Of a stretch of DNA of 64,000 nt, positions 22,691-31,983 are shown one piece after another. The translations under genes were made by a program, and so were the position numbers. The notes beneath the pieces were generated by a model. That model was not told the DNA's origin. It searched no databases and was given only the letters and a program-made list of their open reading frames with translations. The DNA is from Isoetes taiwanensis (taxonomy: Eukaryota; Streptophyta; Lycopodiopsida; Isoetales; Isoetaceae): contig JAJEKV010000027.1 of assembly GCA_021234155.1 (NCBI GenBank), forward strand, positions 10,054,716-10,118,715, written 5' to 3'. Positions within the stretch are counted from its first letter, which is position 1. The number at the start of each line of letters is the position of its first letter.

Positions 22691-23860
22691 ATGTCAAGTC
22701 GCTTTGGAGCAAGTCTTCTGAGTACAGTAGAGGTGTACAAGGGAGGACCTGGATTCCAAGTATGGAAGGATGCTATCAAGCATATTTTGGAGGTAGAAGA
22801 GTTATGGGATCTTGTTGATCCACTAGGAGCAGGAGGTGCTCAGACTGGTACAAACAATGCTACACCAGCAAGGTCAGTTAATGGTGGTTCTTCAAACACT
22901 CGAAGTTTTGCTATAGCTGCAGGATCTGGATCAGGAGGTGCAACTTCTGGGGAAACCTCTGGAACAGTGAGCAGTGGTGGAGGGAGATCTATTCATGCAA
23001 GACAAAAGGAGGCTCAAGGCATTATCACCTGCAAGGTTAGTGCCACTATAAGATTAAAACTCAGAAATAAAAATGCTAGAGAGATGTGGATGTTCTTGCT
23101 CAAGCTTTATGAAGAGAAAAGTTCTTCACAAATTGATCTGCTAGAGAATGAGTTGAGAAAACTAAGATTGAAGGAAGAAAATGATGTTTCAGAGTTTTTT
23201 AACAACTTTGATAATATTGTAGCAGACCTTAGTGGTGCTGGAGTTGATCTTTCTGAAAGATATCAAGTGTTAGCTATTGCTAGGTCTGTCAGTGAAAATG
23301 AACAGCTTGCAATGTTCATAAGAAACATGGCAAAAAGTAGGGAGGAAGCAGAAAACATTATAAGGACTGAGGTAGAACAAAAGAAAATGTTAAAAGGTGA
23401 TGATGATGACACTGCAGAAATTCTCTTTGCTGGGAAAAAGAACAAAGAAACATGTTTTTACTGTCATGAGCCTGGCCACTATAAAAATGCATGCCCAAAA
23501 TTAAACAAAGAATTCCATTGCTTCAATTGTGGGGGAAAGGGGCACTCAGCTGCGAAATGCCCAACTCCAAAAGATTATGGAAAGGGGAGAGGTGGTACAA
23601 ACAAAAGGGGAGGCAGAAATCCTAGCTCAAATCGAGGAGGAAAAAGAGCTACTGGAACTTTTGTGGCAACAGAGATAGAAAAGAAGGAAAAGGGTGAAAC
23701 TGAAGATGAAGAAGAGGTAAATTATGCTTTATCTATCTCTTGTAGAAAAGAAGCTAATGCTAAATCTGATGTGCTTGTAGTTGATAGTGGAGCTGAGAGA
23801 TCAGTAGTCCAAAACTCTGCTGCAGTTGATAGACCTTCAAGGAAAAATAGTAGATATTGA
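22691..23860 (+). CDS. Copia 1 gag with start of protease
   Basis: The 389-residue frame begins MSSRFGASLLSTVEVYKGG. It has a UBN2-type capsid region (residues about 100-240) and two CCHC zinc knuckles, CFYCHEPGHYKNAC and CFNCGGKGHSAAKC, that bind RNA in the particle. A basic KRGGRNPSSNRGG stretch and the protease motif LVVDSGAERS follow. The frame ends early because about 84 bp found in the copy at 63410-63500 are missing near 23819, just after the active-site region. That protease would be inactive. Confidence 0.85.
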   Translation: MSSRFGASLLSTVEVYKGGPGFQVWKDAIKHILEVEELWDLVDPLGAGGAQTGTNNATPARSVNGGSSNTRSFAIAAGSGSGGATSGETSGTVSSGGGRSIHARQKEAQGIITCKVSATIRLKLRNKNAREMWMFLLKLYEEKSSSQIDLLENELRKLRLKEENDVSEFFNNFDNIVADLSGAGVDLSERYQVLAIARSVSENEQLAMFIRNMAKSREEAENIIRTEVEQKKMLKGDDDDTAEILFAGKKNKETCFYCHEPGHYKNACPKLNKEFHCFNCGGKGHSAAKCPTPKDYGKGRGGTNKRGGRNPSSNRGGKRATGTFVATEIEKKEKGETEDEEEVNYALSISCRKEANAKSDVLVVDSGAERSVVQNSAAVDRPSRKNSRY

Positions 23861-24701
23861 AAATGTCTTGTGTGTGCCAACAATTATCAAAAATCTTATT
23901 TCTGTTAGCCAGCTTGTTGATTTGGGTTACAGGGTCACTTTTGACACCAAAGCATGTACCATTTTCTTTGGAAATGAATTAAGGTTTTATGCCAAACGTG
24001 TTGGAAATTTATTTCAAATGAATAGTATCCAAAATGACAGTGAGAAAGTAATGCAAGTTTCAGAAATAACAACTTGGCACAATAGGCTGGCTCATACTCA
24101 TTGCAATAACATTAAGTTTTTAAGCAAAAAAAGGATGGCTGGATTGTGAGCAAGGAGGAAATCAAAAGTTCTATGCAAAACATATTGCCTTGAGAAGAAA
24201 TCACAAGCATTCATTGCATTCAAACAGTATGTAAAAGAAGTAGAAAGAGAAACTGGGAAGAAACTTAAATGTGTGAGATCAGATAGGGGAGGAGAATTCC
24301 TCTCTACAAAATTTAAGCTTTTTTGTATAGCAAATGGGATCAAGAGGCAATTAACATGCAGGTATAGCCCTCAGCAAAATGGAGTGGCAGAACGAAAAAA
24401 TAGGACAGCCATAAGGTCCATGATCAAACAATCTGGGTTGCCAAACTATCTTTGGGAAGAGGCTCTAAAAACTGCCATCACTATACAAAATAAGTTGCCA
24501 TCTGCCAGTTTAAGAGGAAATGTACCGAACTTGTTGTGGTCGTCTTCAAAAGGTGAAATAGATTTTAGCATGTTCAAATCCTATGGTTGTCTAGCAGTAG
24601 CACATGTTCCTTGTGAACTAAGAAAGAAATTAGATGACAAAGGCCAAATTGGTTTCTTGGTTGGAAGAAGATGTTTATATGAGGCAACCACCAGGGTATG
24701 A
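23826..24701 (+). pseudogene. Copia 1 protease C-terminus and integrase remnants
   Basis: At 23826-24149 the frame reads IENVLCVPTIIKNLISVSQL to WHNRLAHTHCNNIKFLSKKR, the end of the protease and the HHCC-type pre-integrase region. A stop follows. At 24273-24701 it reads RSDRGGEFLSTKFK and SPQQNGVAERKNRT, the second Asp and the Glu of the DDE integrase core. The segment with the first Asp is deleted, and the copy near 63830 has the same deletion, so it is older than the duplication. The frame then runs directly into RT. Confidence 0.8.
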
Positions 24702-25827
24702 AGTTGGAGAAAATAAGGTTTGGAAGTTAAACAAAGCAGTGTATGGATTGAAACAAGCTCCAAGAGAGTGGTACTTGTGCATGGATAATTTTCTTAGAGA
24801 TCAAGGATTTGAAAAACTCAAAAATGATGGTAATCTCTATAGATATTCAGTTGGAGAAGATTTCTGCATTATTGCTCTTTATGTAGATGATTGCATAATG
24901 GCAGCAAATTGTGGAAAAATACTAGCTCAATGCAAACAAACTCTCAAAAACAGGTTTCATATGACAGATCTTGGTGAACTACATCAATTCTTGGGAATAG
25001 AGGTAACAAGAGACAGGGAGAAAAACATGTTACATCTTAGGCAAGGTAAGCATATTGATAACATGCTGAAAAGATTTAATATGGTAGAAGCAAACCCAGT
25101 TAAAACACCAATTGTTCCAGGGCACAAACTAACTGCAGATGTTCCCATGAGCAAGGAGGAGATCTCTGAAATGGAACAGATTCCATATAGGGCATTAATT
25201 GGTTGTTTATTGTATTTATCTAACAATACTCGACCTGACATTACCTATGCAGTAAATATCCTTAGCAGAAGATGTCATAACCCAAGTAAAGCTCATTGGC
25301 TGGCAGGCAAGAGGATATTAAGATACTTGAAAGGAAGCAGGGATAATGGAATAACCTATGACTCACAGAATTTGAAACTTGAAACATACAGTGATGCTGA
25401 CTGGGCAGGAGATATGAGCATGAGAAGATCAACCTCAGGGTATGTTGTTTTCTTAGCTGGAGGACCAATCACCTGGAGAAGCAAGAAGCAGAGTGCAGTG
25501 GCCATGTCTTCTGCAGAAGCAGAGTATGCTGCATCCTCCTTGGTGGCAAAAGAAATAGTTTGGCTAAGGAGATTGTTGGATGAACTAGGATGCATGCAGA
25601 ATGATCCTACAAACATATTCACTGATAGCCAAAGTTGCATGGCAATAGTCAAGAATCCGGTTGACCATGAAAGGACTAAGCACATTGAGCTTAGTATGCA
25701 TTTTATAAGGGATCTGGCAGCAAAGAAAATTATACAAATGGTGTATGTCAGCACGAACAATCAGGTGGCTGATTGTTCACTAAGGCACTCACAGAAGCAA
25801 AGTTTTCACAGTTTAAGAAAAGTTTAA
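24634..25827 (+). CDS. Copia 1 reverse transcriptase C-terminal half and RNase H
   Basis: The 397-residue frame starts inside RT with DVYMRQPPGYEVGENKVWKL. It contains the active site ALYVDDCIMAAN (residues about 90), FLGIEVTRD, and a Copia RNase H with TYSDADWAGD, SAEAEYAA, FTDSQSCMAI and HERTKHIEL. The N-terminal third of RT is missing by deletion, which fuses the integrase end to RT. The C-terminus is shifted: QVADCSLRHSQ replaces the usual QVADIFTKAL, from one lost base near 25773. Confidence 0.85.
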   Translation: MTKAKLVSWLEEDVYMRQPPGYEVGENKVWKLNKAVYGLKQAPREWYLCMDNFLRDQGFEKLKNDGNLYRYSVGEDFCIIALYVDDCIMAANCGKILAQCKQTLKNRFHMTDLGELHQFLGIEVTRDREKNMLHLRQGKHIDNMLKRFNMVEANPVKTPIVPGHKLTADVPMSKEEISEMEQIPYRALIGCLLYLSNNTRPDITYAVNILSRRCHNPSKAHWLAGKRILRYLKGSRDNGITYDSQNLKLETYSDADWAGDMSMRRSTSGYVVFLAGGPITWRSKKQSAVAMSSAEAEYAASSLVAKEIVWLRRLLDELGCMQNDPTNIFTDSQSCMAIVKNPVDHERTKHIELSMHFIRDLAAKKIIQMVYVSTNNQVADCSLRHSQKQSFHSLRKV

Positions 25828-25879
25828 ATGTTCAGCAAAAGTTACAAACAAGAATTTCAAGCAGGTTGCAAACACATGT

Positions 25880-25892
25880 GATGAAGGAGGAA
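25880..25892 (+). other. Polypurine tract of Copia 1
   Basis: GATGAAGGAGGAA lies immediately before the TG of the 3' LTR, the normal place for second-strand priming. Confidence 0.7.
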
Positions 25893-26447
25893 TGTTAGAA
25901 AATGAGAATCATCACATATGTTTGGTGAAGACTAGATGCAGAACAAGATGGTTGCAATGATTAGTTGTTTCAAATTAACAGTGCTGGAATAAAACAAAGG
26001 AGTTAGGGTTGCAACAAGTTCAATAGTTGAAGATATTCTTATGGTGAGCCAAAGTTGATTTATTATCTATATTAACTTTCAATGGTCGATGGGTCGTGAA
26101 ATCTAAACTATGCATGTGGGATATATAACCGCAAAGCAAAATTAGAAGGAGCACATATCACGGCTTGCCGAGCTCAAAGATTAATGCCTACACCGACGGA
26201 TCCACTGTATAAATGATTGCATTGGACATCATTGCATATAGACTCGAGGATCGAGGTTTTGTTTGGCCGGAATAGGCAGAGTTCCTTTGTGTTCATCTTC
26301 TTTGTACAACACAGATTTGGTCGAGCATTGGTTCAATGATTTGAACAGTGCATTGTGTTATTTTTGTTGCCTAGCCTATAACCATTGCTTGGAAGTTTAT
26401 ATCTTGATCATTTTATCTTGATCGCTTGACTACTAAAGTTTTCAACA
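25893..26447 (+). repeat. 3' LTR of Copia 1
   Basis: It begins TGTTAGAAAATGAG and ends TTTTCAACA. It is 555 bp, shorter than the 5' LTR because about 24 bp (GATAGTGAAGTTGTTG region) are missing before CTTGACTAC. Confidence 0.9.
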
Positions 26448-27077
26448 GTGGCAGTATCCTGTAGGGCAGACATCAACTGGGTTTTAATTTAAATTAGATT
26501 TATACTTTTCCCTTCCAAGGCCACCAAGTTCCTATGCTTCTAAATTATCCACCATGTAAGAGTACGGCAAGTGTTTACAAGTTTTGCGCCATCATTCAAA
26601 ACTCCAGAATCTCATTTGGAACTCCGAAGTTCAATTGAGAGGTCAAGGTCCAAATCTCTTTGGGGCGTAAAAACATATAGTTTGACTTTTCAGTCATACC
26701 ACAATCCAAGAGACATAACTTGGAGACACCTACAATATATTTGGCTTTTCTAGAGTTTCTATAGAGGCCCTAGGGGAGGGCAAGCCATCTAAAAAAAGAT
26801 CTTAGGAGCTCCATAATTTTTCCATCCTTTAGCATAGAATTTTGCCAAATTTTCTTCCTCATAGTGCCAAAGACCACTAGCACGAGATGGTTTATGATCT
26901 AAGAGAGCAGCATAAATATCCTTGACTACATAATCTTCCTTGTTTTTTAGAGTCCATTGATTCGAAACAGCTGCTAGCTCTTGGTGGGTACATACCATAC
27001 TCAATACCTTTGTGTAGATTTTTTTTTTCGCAGGCTGAACCTTTAATTTTGCATTCAATCTCCTGCCAGGTTAGCCA
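26448..27077 (-). mobile_element. LINE remnant right of the Copia (copy B)
   Basis: It is the counterpart of 7236-7805 in copy A. The minus strand at 27058-26789 reads LAAVSNQWTLKNKEDYVVKD, the LINE zinc-binding region. A piece of about 40 bp near 26632-26680 is present here and absent in copy A. The block ends at CCACATAT, where the gypsy sequence begins. Confidence 0.6.
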
Positions 27078-27119
27078 CATATCATAATCACCAGGATGTC
27101 TTCTCCTGCTTGACATACT
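27078..27119. repeat. Right copy of the 40-bp duplicated target
   Basis: It repeats 8680-8719 with two bases more (AGGATGTC against AGGGTC). The join to LINE sequence shares CATAT with it. Confidence 0.6.
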
Positions 27120-27330
27120 CGAAATTCTAAGGGAAATTTGAGATCGCCAATGTTAACCGTGAGTGGTGGAGTGATACCTTGGGGTCGCTGATGTGACCAT
27201 TGGCCAGCTTGATGTCACAAGGAGCACGATATAGTTGTTTAGTATCCATTTGATGACGTAATTTGTCCGTGAGGATATTGATGGCACTTCGGCCATCAAT
27301 TTGAACATGATTGACTACATGATAGGCATT
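27120..27330 (-). mobile_element. Ty3/gypsy protease N-terminal remnant
   Basis: The minus strand reads VNHVQIDGRSAINILTDKL and LANGHISDPKVSL, which fits a gypsy-type aspartic protease with DGRS in place of the D-S/T-G active site. The C-terminal half follows at 8719-8475. It is cut on the other side by the TIR element at 27331. Confidence 0.5.
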
Positions 27331-27660
27331 AGGGCAGATTTGGGGTCTCAAAATGGCCTCCTATCAGCCATTCCACGTCACATTTCCACTCCTTTTTTCC
27401 CATGCCACCTAGGATACCAAAATCTCATCATTACAGATTTACTTGGAATATTCTCCCGGAATAAGGGGGATTGCGCATTCATGGCACCATATGTATTTAA
27501 TTCTGTTGGTTGTCAAACAGACTGATGCAACACGTGGCGCCTCTAAAAAGCCACTTGCATTATAGCATACCGGCAACTCATGACGGTGTCTCTTGTTTTG
27601 TCAGATACCAAGCGTCGCGGCCACCGATTCTTGTCTTGCGCTATTTTAATTTAGAGGCCA

Positions 27661-28021
27661 TGGGCATACAAGCTTCCCGCCTTCTATATTTCAAAATTTG
27701 AATGTGTAGGTTGAAGCTTTGTATCAGACTTTCATTTCGAGGCGCTGCGGCTGCGCCTTAGGGTGCTTTCCCATGGGACTAAAACCCGGAGATTTTCTTG
27801 AGGTCGGTAGAAGGCTCGGTGTTCCCATGAGCCTTTACTTGCTTGATTTAGGTTTAGGACCTGAGTCGCAAAGTATTCTCCACACAATTCTGAGCCTCAG
27901 GTTTTTGACCTTATTATGGCCTTTTCAGGTCTGCAATTCATGGGAAAGCACCCTTAACCGGGATCTTTACTTCATCCCAATACAGGCTTCCCGCCCCCTA
28001 CAATTCAAAATTTGAATTTGC
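27661..28021. repeat. Direct repeat pair flanking the MITE
   Basis: Segments 27664-27704 and 27978-28020 share CTTCCCGCC followed by TCAAAATTTGAAT. They lie about 315 bp apart with the MITE between them. They may be subterminal repeats of the larger element. Confidence 0.45.
27761..27953. mobile_element. PIF/Harbinger-type (Tourist-like) MITE
   Basis: A 193-bp segment has perfect 15-bp terminal inverted repeats, GGGTGCTTTCCCATG and CATGGGAAAGCACCC, and is flanked by TTA on both sides (27758-27760 and 27954-27956). A 3-bp TWA duplication with GGG-starting ends is typical of Tourist-like MITEs, which are moved by Harbinger transposases supplied elsewhere. Confidence 0.7.
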
Positions 28022-28865
28022 TTTATGTATAAAAGCATGGATTGTAGGAGAATGGACTTTTCGATTTCCATATGCACGCTGCAAAATTTCAAAAAATCAG
28101 GTTAGTACGGACGTTCGCTCACACACGGCGAATTGTGCCGGGGGCATACAAATTGTACACCTTCATTTCAAGGCCGCGGCGATCCACGCAAAGATGGAAA
28201 CTCCAAATGATGTGTGGATAAGGATCCAACTGACTCACGAATATGCTCCAGTCTTCAATCGCAAAAAATGAGGTCTAAAAAATAAGAACTTAGACCTCGT
28301 CGTGTTGCGTCTTGCAGGCTCACAAAGTGTCAACATCTGGGCGGATGGCAGTTTATATCCATTGGATCCGTTGAGTGGCAAGAAACCGGCATTTTGGGAC
28401 GCTTTCAAGTTTAGTCCGATTTTGTGGTGACGGTAACTCTAGCCTCCCGGGATATTGTGAGAGATTGAGAGAGGATGAAGGCATTCAAATCGAATACGCC
28501 TCCTTGAGATGAGCCGCCCCATAAGGAAGGGGAAATGTCCGTGAAGATGCTAATAAATGACATTATACTTTGCAATGCGAAGGGTTTATACATTCTTGAA
28601 GTACAAAGGTTATGGTGTTTGTGTTTAGATACCTCTAATACAAGAAGTCTTTGACTACTTTTCACAATAGATTCCTTTAAAAATCTATTGCTATTTAAAT
28701 TATAGCAAAAATGAGTCTTGAAACTCTTTAAGTAGTAGAAGAACTCTTTGACTAGTTATCCATTTGATGACCATTTTTTAAGAAAATATGATATGTGACA
28801 TTCTTATATGCAAACATTCATAAAATTTATGAACATTGAAGGTCAAAGCCATCCTTGTTTAAAGA

Positions 28866-30260
28866 GGATCATATGATGTGAAATCTTCATGCGCAGAAGT
28901 AATTGCATATAAGAAATTCACCTGGTGTGATCCTTGCATAAAAAAGTAAATAGAAACACAAATATTGAACTTACAATTTAGCGTAAACAAATAGTATTTT
29001 AATAAACCAACACTTTACATACTAACACTTTACACTTTAAATAAGATATTTCTTTCTTTCCTTTTACTTGAAAGCTATTTTTTTTTCAAGATGGATCACA
29101 CCAAGCGAATAATACATATGCAAAAAAAAAGGGACACACTAAATTCGCATGGTGTGATCCACTTTCTTATTTGTTGTCAAATTAAAATTAAACACAAGTA
29201 CTCATTCCTATTTGTATCTAAAATGCTTTACCACTCTTAAGTACATAAGTCATTATCCCTTTTCAAAGAGCATATTCTTTTTCAAGAAGGATCACACCAA
29301 GCTTAATAGTACATATGCAACAAAAAATGGAACACACTAAATTAAGATCGTGTGATCCACTTTTCTTATTTGTTGTCAAATTAAAATTAAACACAAGTAC
29401 CCCCTTCTCATTTAATGCTTTACCACCCCAAGTGCATAAAGTTATTAGTCCTTTTCAAAGAGCATATCTTTTTTTAAGAAGGATCACATCAAGTTTAATA
29501 ATACAACGCAAAAAAAAGAACACAATCATTTCAAGATGGTGTGATACGCTTTCTTGCTTGTTGTCAAATTAAACTTAAACACAAGTACCCCTTCCTATTT
29601 ACATCTAAAATACTTTACCAACTCTAGTAGTACATAAAGTTATTAGCCCTTTTCAAAAAGCAAACACTTTATCAATAAATGAGCACGTCACATATCCACA
29701 CTTAACTTCAAATAAGACACATATATATTTCTTTTATTAAAAGATAATCAAAGTAATTTTACTATAGGAAGTCATCTTTTTCCAAAAAGATCACACCAAG
29801 CGAATTTTGTATAAGCTAAAAGGTTGGAATATACTAAATTCGCATGGTGTGATCCACTTTCATGTTTGTTGTCAATAGATAATAACACCAAGTCCCTCAT
29901 CAATAGTCTCCCATTTGCATATAAAATATGTATCATTCCAAGTTATATTATGTTTCAAAGAGGGTCTCAAAGCAAAATACAAACACTTAATCAATAAGCC
30001 AACACTTTACCAACAATCAAAGCTTTATTAAATAAGATTTTTATGTTATTTTATCAAACCTAACAATGTTTCCATATGTGACACTTTGTGTTAACTAATC
30101 CAAAGGCCCGACATCTGATAAATATAGCCCAAAGAAAAATATTTGATTCAAGCAGGAATATAAATCAAGAAGAGGGAAGAAAAAAGAAGCAAGGATCGCA
30201 TGACGCGAAATCTCACTACACATTTACAAAGTGCATATGCATTTTCGCATGGTGTGATCC
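28866..30260. repeat. Series of six 68-bp hairpin units (GGATCACACC arms)
   Basis: Units lie at 28866-28932, 29093-29160, 29289-29358, 29481-29547, 29788-29855 and 30193-30260. Each has a left arm like GGATCACACCAAGCGAA and a right arm like TTCGCATGGTGTGATCC around an A-rich centre. The inner arm bases differ between units (GTGAA, GCGAA, CTTAA, TTTAA) but mostly change on both arms together. Sequence between units is AT-rich and also partly repeated (TTGTTGTCAAATTAAA, ACACAAGTAC). Confidence 0.75.
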
Positions 30261-31339
30261 ATGTATTATTGAGGGTGCAAATTTGCACATATGCTCCTCT
30301 TCAAATCCCTTCCCCCCCTCCCTTCCCTTTTTATTTTGCAATATACTATCCATAGCATTTATTTTGAACCCTATAGTGCTACCTATTCATTGCGTATGAA
30401 TGTCGCTCCGACGATGTAACTCCAAGGTCACCCTTCGTTAAGAATAGCATTCTCACCCACGAGCCTATGGATAGATATCCTTCCACCGTCATGCCTTTAT
30501 TGTTTTGTAAGTGATGAACTGCAGAAGCAATGTAGGAGTACTAGGAGCAATGATGGATGCAATTAGAGATACAGATCGGTCGTTGAATTGTAAGAATGAA
30601 TGGCAGGGAGCAATACGATGAATGGGAAGAGCTGAAAAGTAGGAAAACTTCAGAATGAAAATTTGGGTAGTAAAAACATGGCATGTAACGTACGTTTGCT
30701 TGTCCGCACATCGCCTCGCCATTGTCGCTTAACTCTATGCTCGCCCCTCATCGATGCTATAACATACTCACCCATTTGGAGACATAACCTCCTACTTCTT
30801 GACCTTGAGTGTTCTGTAAATGGGGCAAAAACACAGACACTATTGGAAACTTGGATTCCAAATGAAGAGTGAAGGCGGAGACGTAGCGGCGCTAATGTGA
30901 ACAATGGAAATCTTGGTGCCAAAATTTGATAAGGTGGTTGATGCATGTGGGCATGTTCACAGTAGGCAGAAAAAGTAGCCATTATTTTGGTCCGCGATAC
31001 GATTTTCGAAAAATGCAGGCCAGCATGTAAGCATGTGCAATGAGGGCGGAAAAAGTAGCCATTATTTTGGTCCGCTGATCACGATTTTCTCAAAAATGTG
31101 GGCCATTAATGTGGTTGCAATGAATGCACAAACATTTCCTATGAAATTTTGCCATGTGGATGCCAAGTAAGCCTGCTCCTCTTTCTACTTGCCAACTAAT
31201 ACTGACTTTGGAAAAAAATGCGCAAACATCATTGGTCGCGAGAAACATGACGTGGAATTCTGGCATCCAAGTTAAGGGCCATTTTGAGACCCCAAATCCG
31301 CCCTAATGCGTAGATGTAGCAACTGCTCCAACTAACACC

Positions 31340-31948
31340 ATGGGTAGTGGAAGTTGCTCCTTAATGGCAGGACATAGCTGCAAAATGGTTGCCAAACTTA
31401 GTGAAAATGTCCTGTATAAACCTGAAAAAGGAAATGAGGAGGATAGACATAATAAAATCAGCAATGATGATCATTTGACTGATGAGCAAGAAAATGCAGA
31501 AAGGGAACAGGAGCCTGATACAGATTCAGATGAAGAAGAGACAAAAGGAAATGAAAATGAGGCAGACACAAATCCAACAGAAACTGCTGTGACAGATGTT
31601 GAACATCAAAGTATGATTGAAAACATAAAATCAAAAAGGAGAAAAACTGAAGGGGAAAGGCTCAGGGAGGAGTTGAACTTAGATATTGCAGAATATGGAA
31701 GAAAAGCAGATGGAAAAAGTACTAGACTGGAAAATCAGGAATTGCATGTTGATGAGGCTTTAATGATAATGCAAGGAGGGGTACCAGAAAACTTCGAGGA
31801 AGCAATTAGTGGGATTGAAGGAGAAAATTGGAGACAAGCCATGGTAGAAGAAATGGAATCTTTTGAAAGGACCTGCACCTATGAGTTGGTTGACCTACCA
31901 AAAGGTAAACATTCAATAGGGAATAATGGATATTCAAACTCAAGGTAA
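31340..31948 (+). pseudogene. Copia 2 integrase-RT linker and RT start
   Basis: The acidic stretch (DTDSDEEETKGNENEADTN) is the variable linker between integrase and RT. It is followed by ALMIMQGGVPENFEEAISG and WRQAMVEEMESFERTCTYEL, the conserved start of Copia RT. The frame is lost near 31925 by one base; the continuing sequence in the next frame is WIFKLKVNSDGSPKYKARL. The first 40 residues may not belong to the element. Confidence 0.75.
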
Positions 31949-31983
31949 ATTCTGATGGCAGTCCCAAATACAAGGCAAGATTA

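Larger units (their letters stand above)
22076..26447 (+). mobile_element. Copia LTR retrotransposon (family 1), internally deleted, complete ends
   Basis: Both LTRs begin TGTTAG and end CAACA, and the 4372-bp element is flanked by the 5-bp target duplication GTGGC (22071-22075 and 26448-26452). Copy A has the empty site with one GTGGC at 7236-7240. The order of protease, integrase, RT, RNase H is Copia type. Large parts of integrase and the first half of RT are missing, so it cannot move by itself. The LTRs differ by roughly seven substitutions and one deletion of about 24 bp. Confidence 0.9.
27331..31308. mobile_element. Non-autonomous TIR DNA element, about 4 kb, family unresolved
   Basis: The left end TAGGGCAGATTTGGGGTCTC and the right end (reverse complement TAGGGCGGATTTGGGGTCTC) match over about 30 bp through AAAATGGCC, and both share a TTCCACGTCA further in. 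Inverted identity even extends outward by GCAT, so the exact end and target duplication are unclear; TA is possible. Inside there is no transposase, only a MITE, hairpin repeats and a subterminal duplication (30955-31110, AGCCATTATTTTGGTCCGC twice, 83 bp apart). Two open frames on the minus strand (28411-28665, 30489-30982) have no recognisable similarity. Confidence 0.55.

Noticed and set aside
28866-30260. CRISPR-like array
   Set aside because: Units are hairpins of variable spacing with related, not unique, spacers, in a eukaryotic transposon.
30489-30982. Minus-strand frames of 77 and 110 residues
   Set aside because: They lie inside the TIR element, lack known domains and overlap its subterminal repeats.
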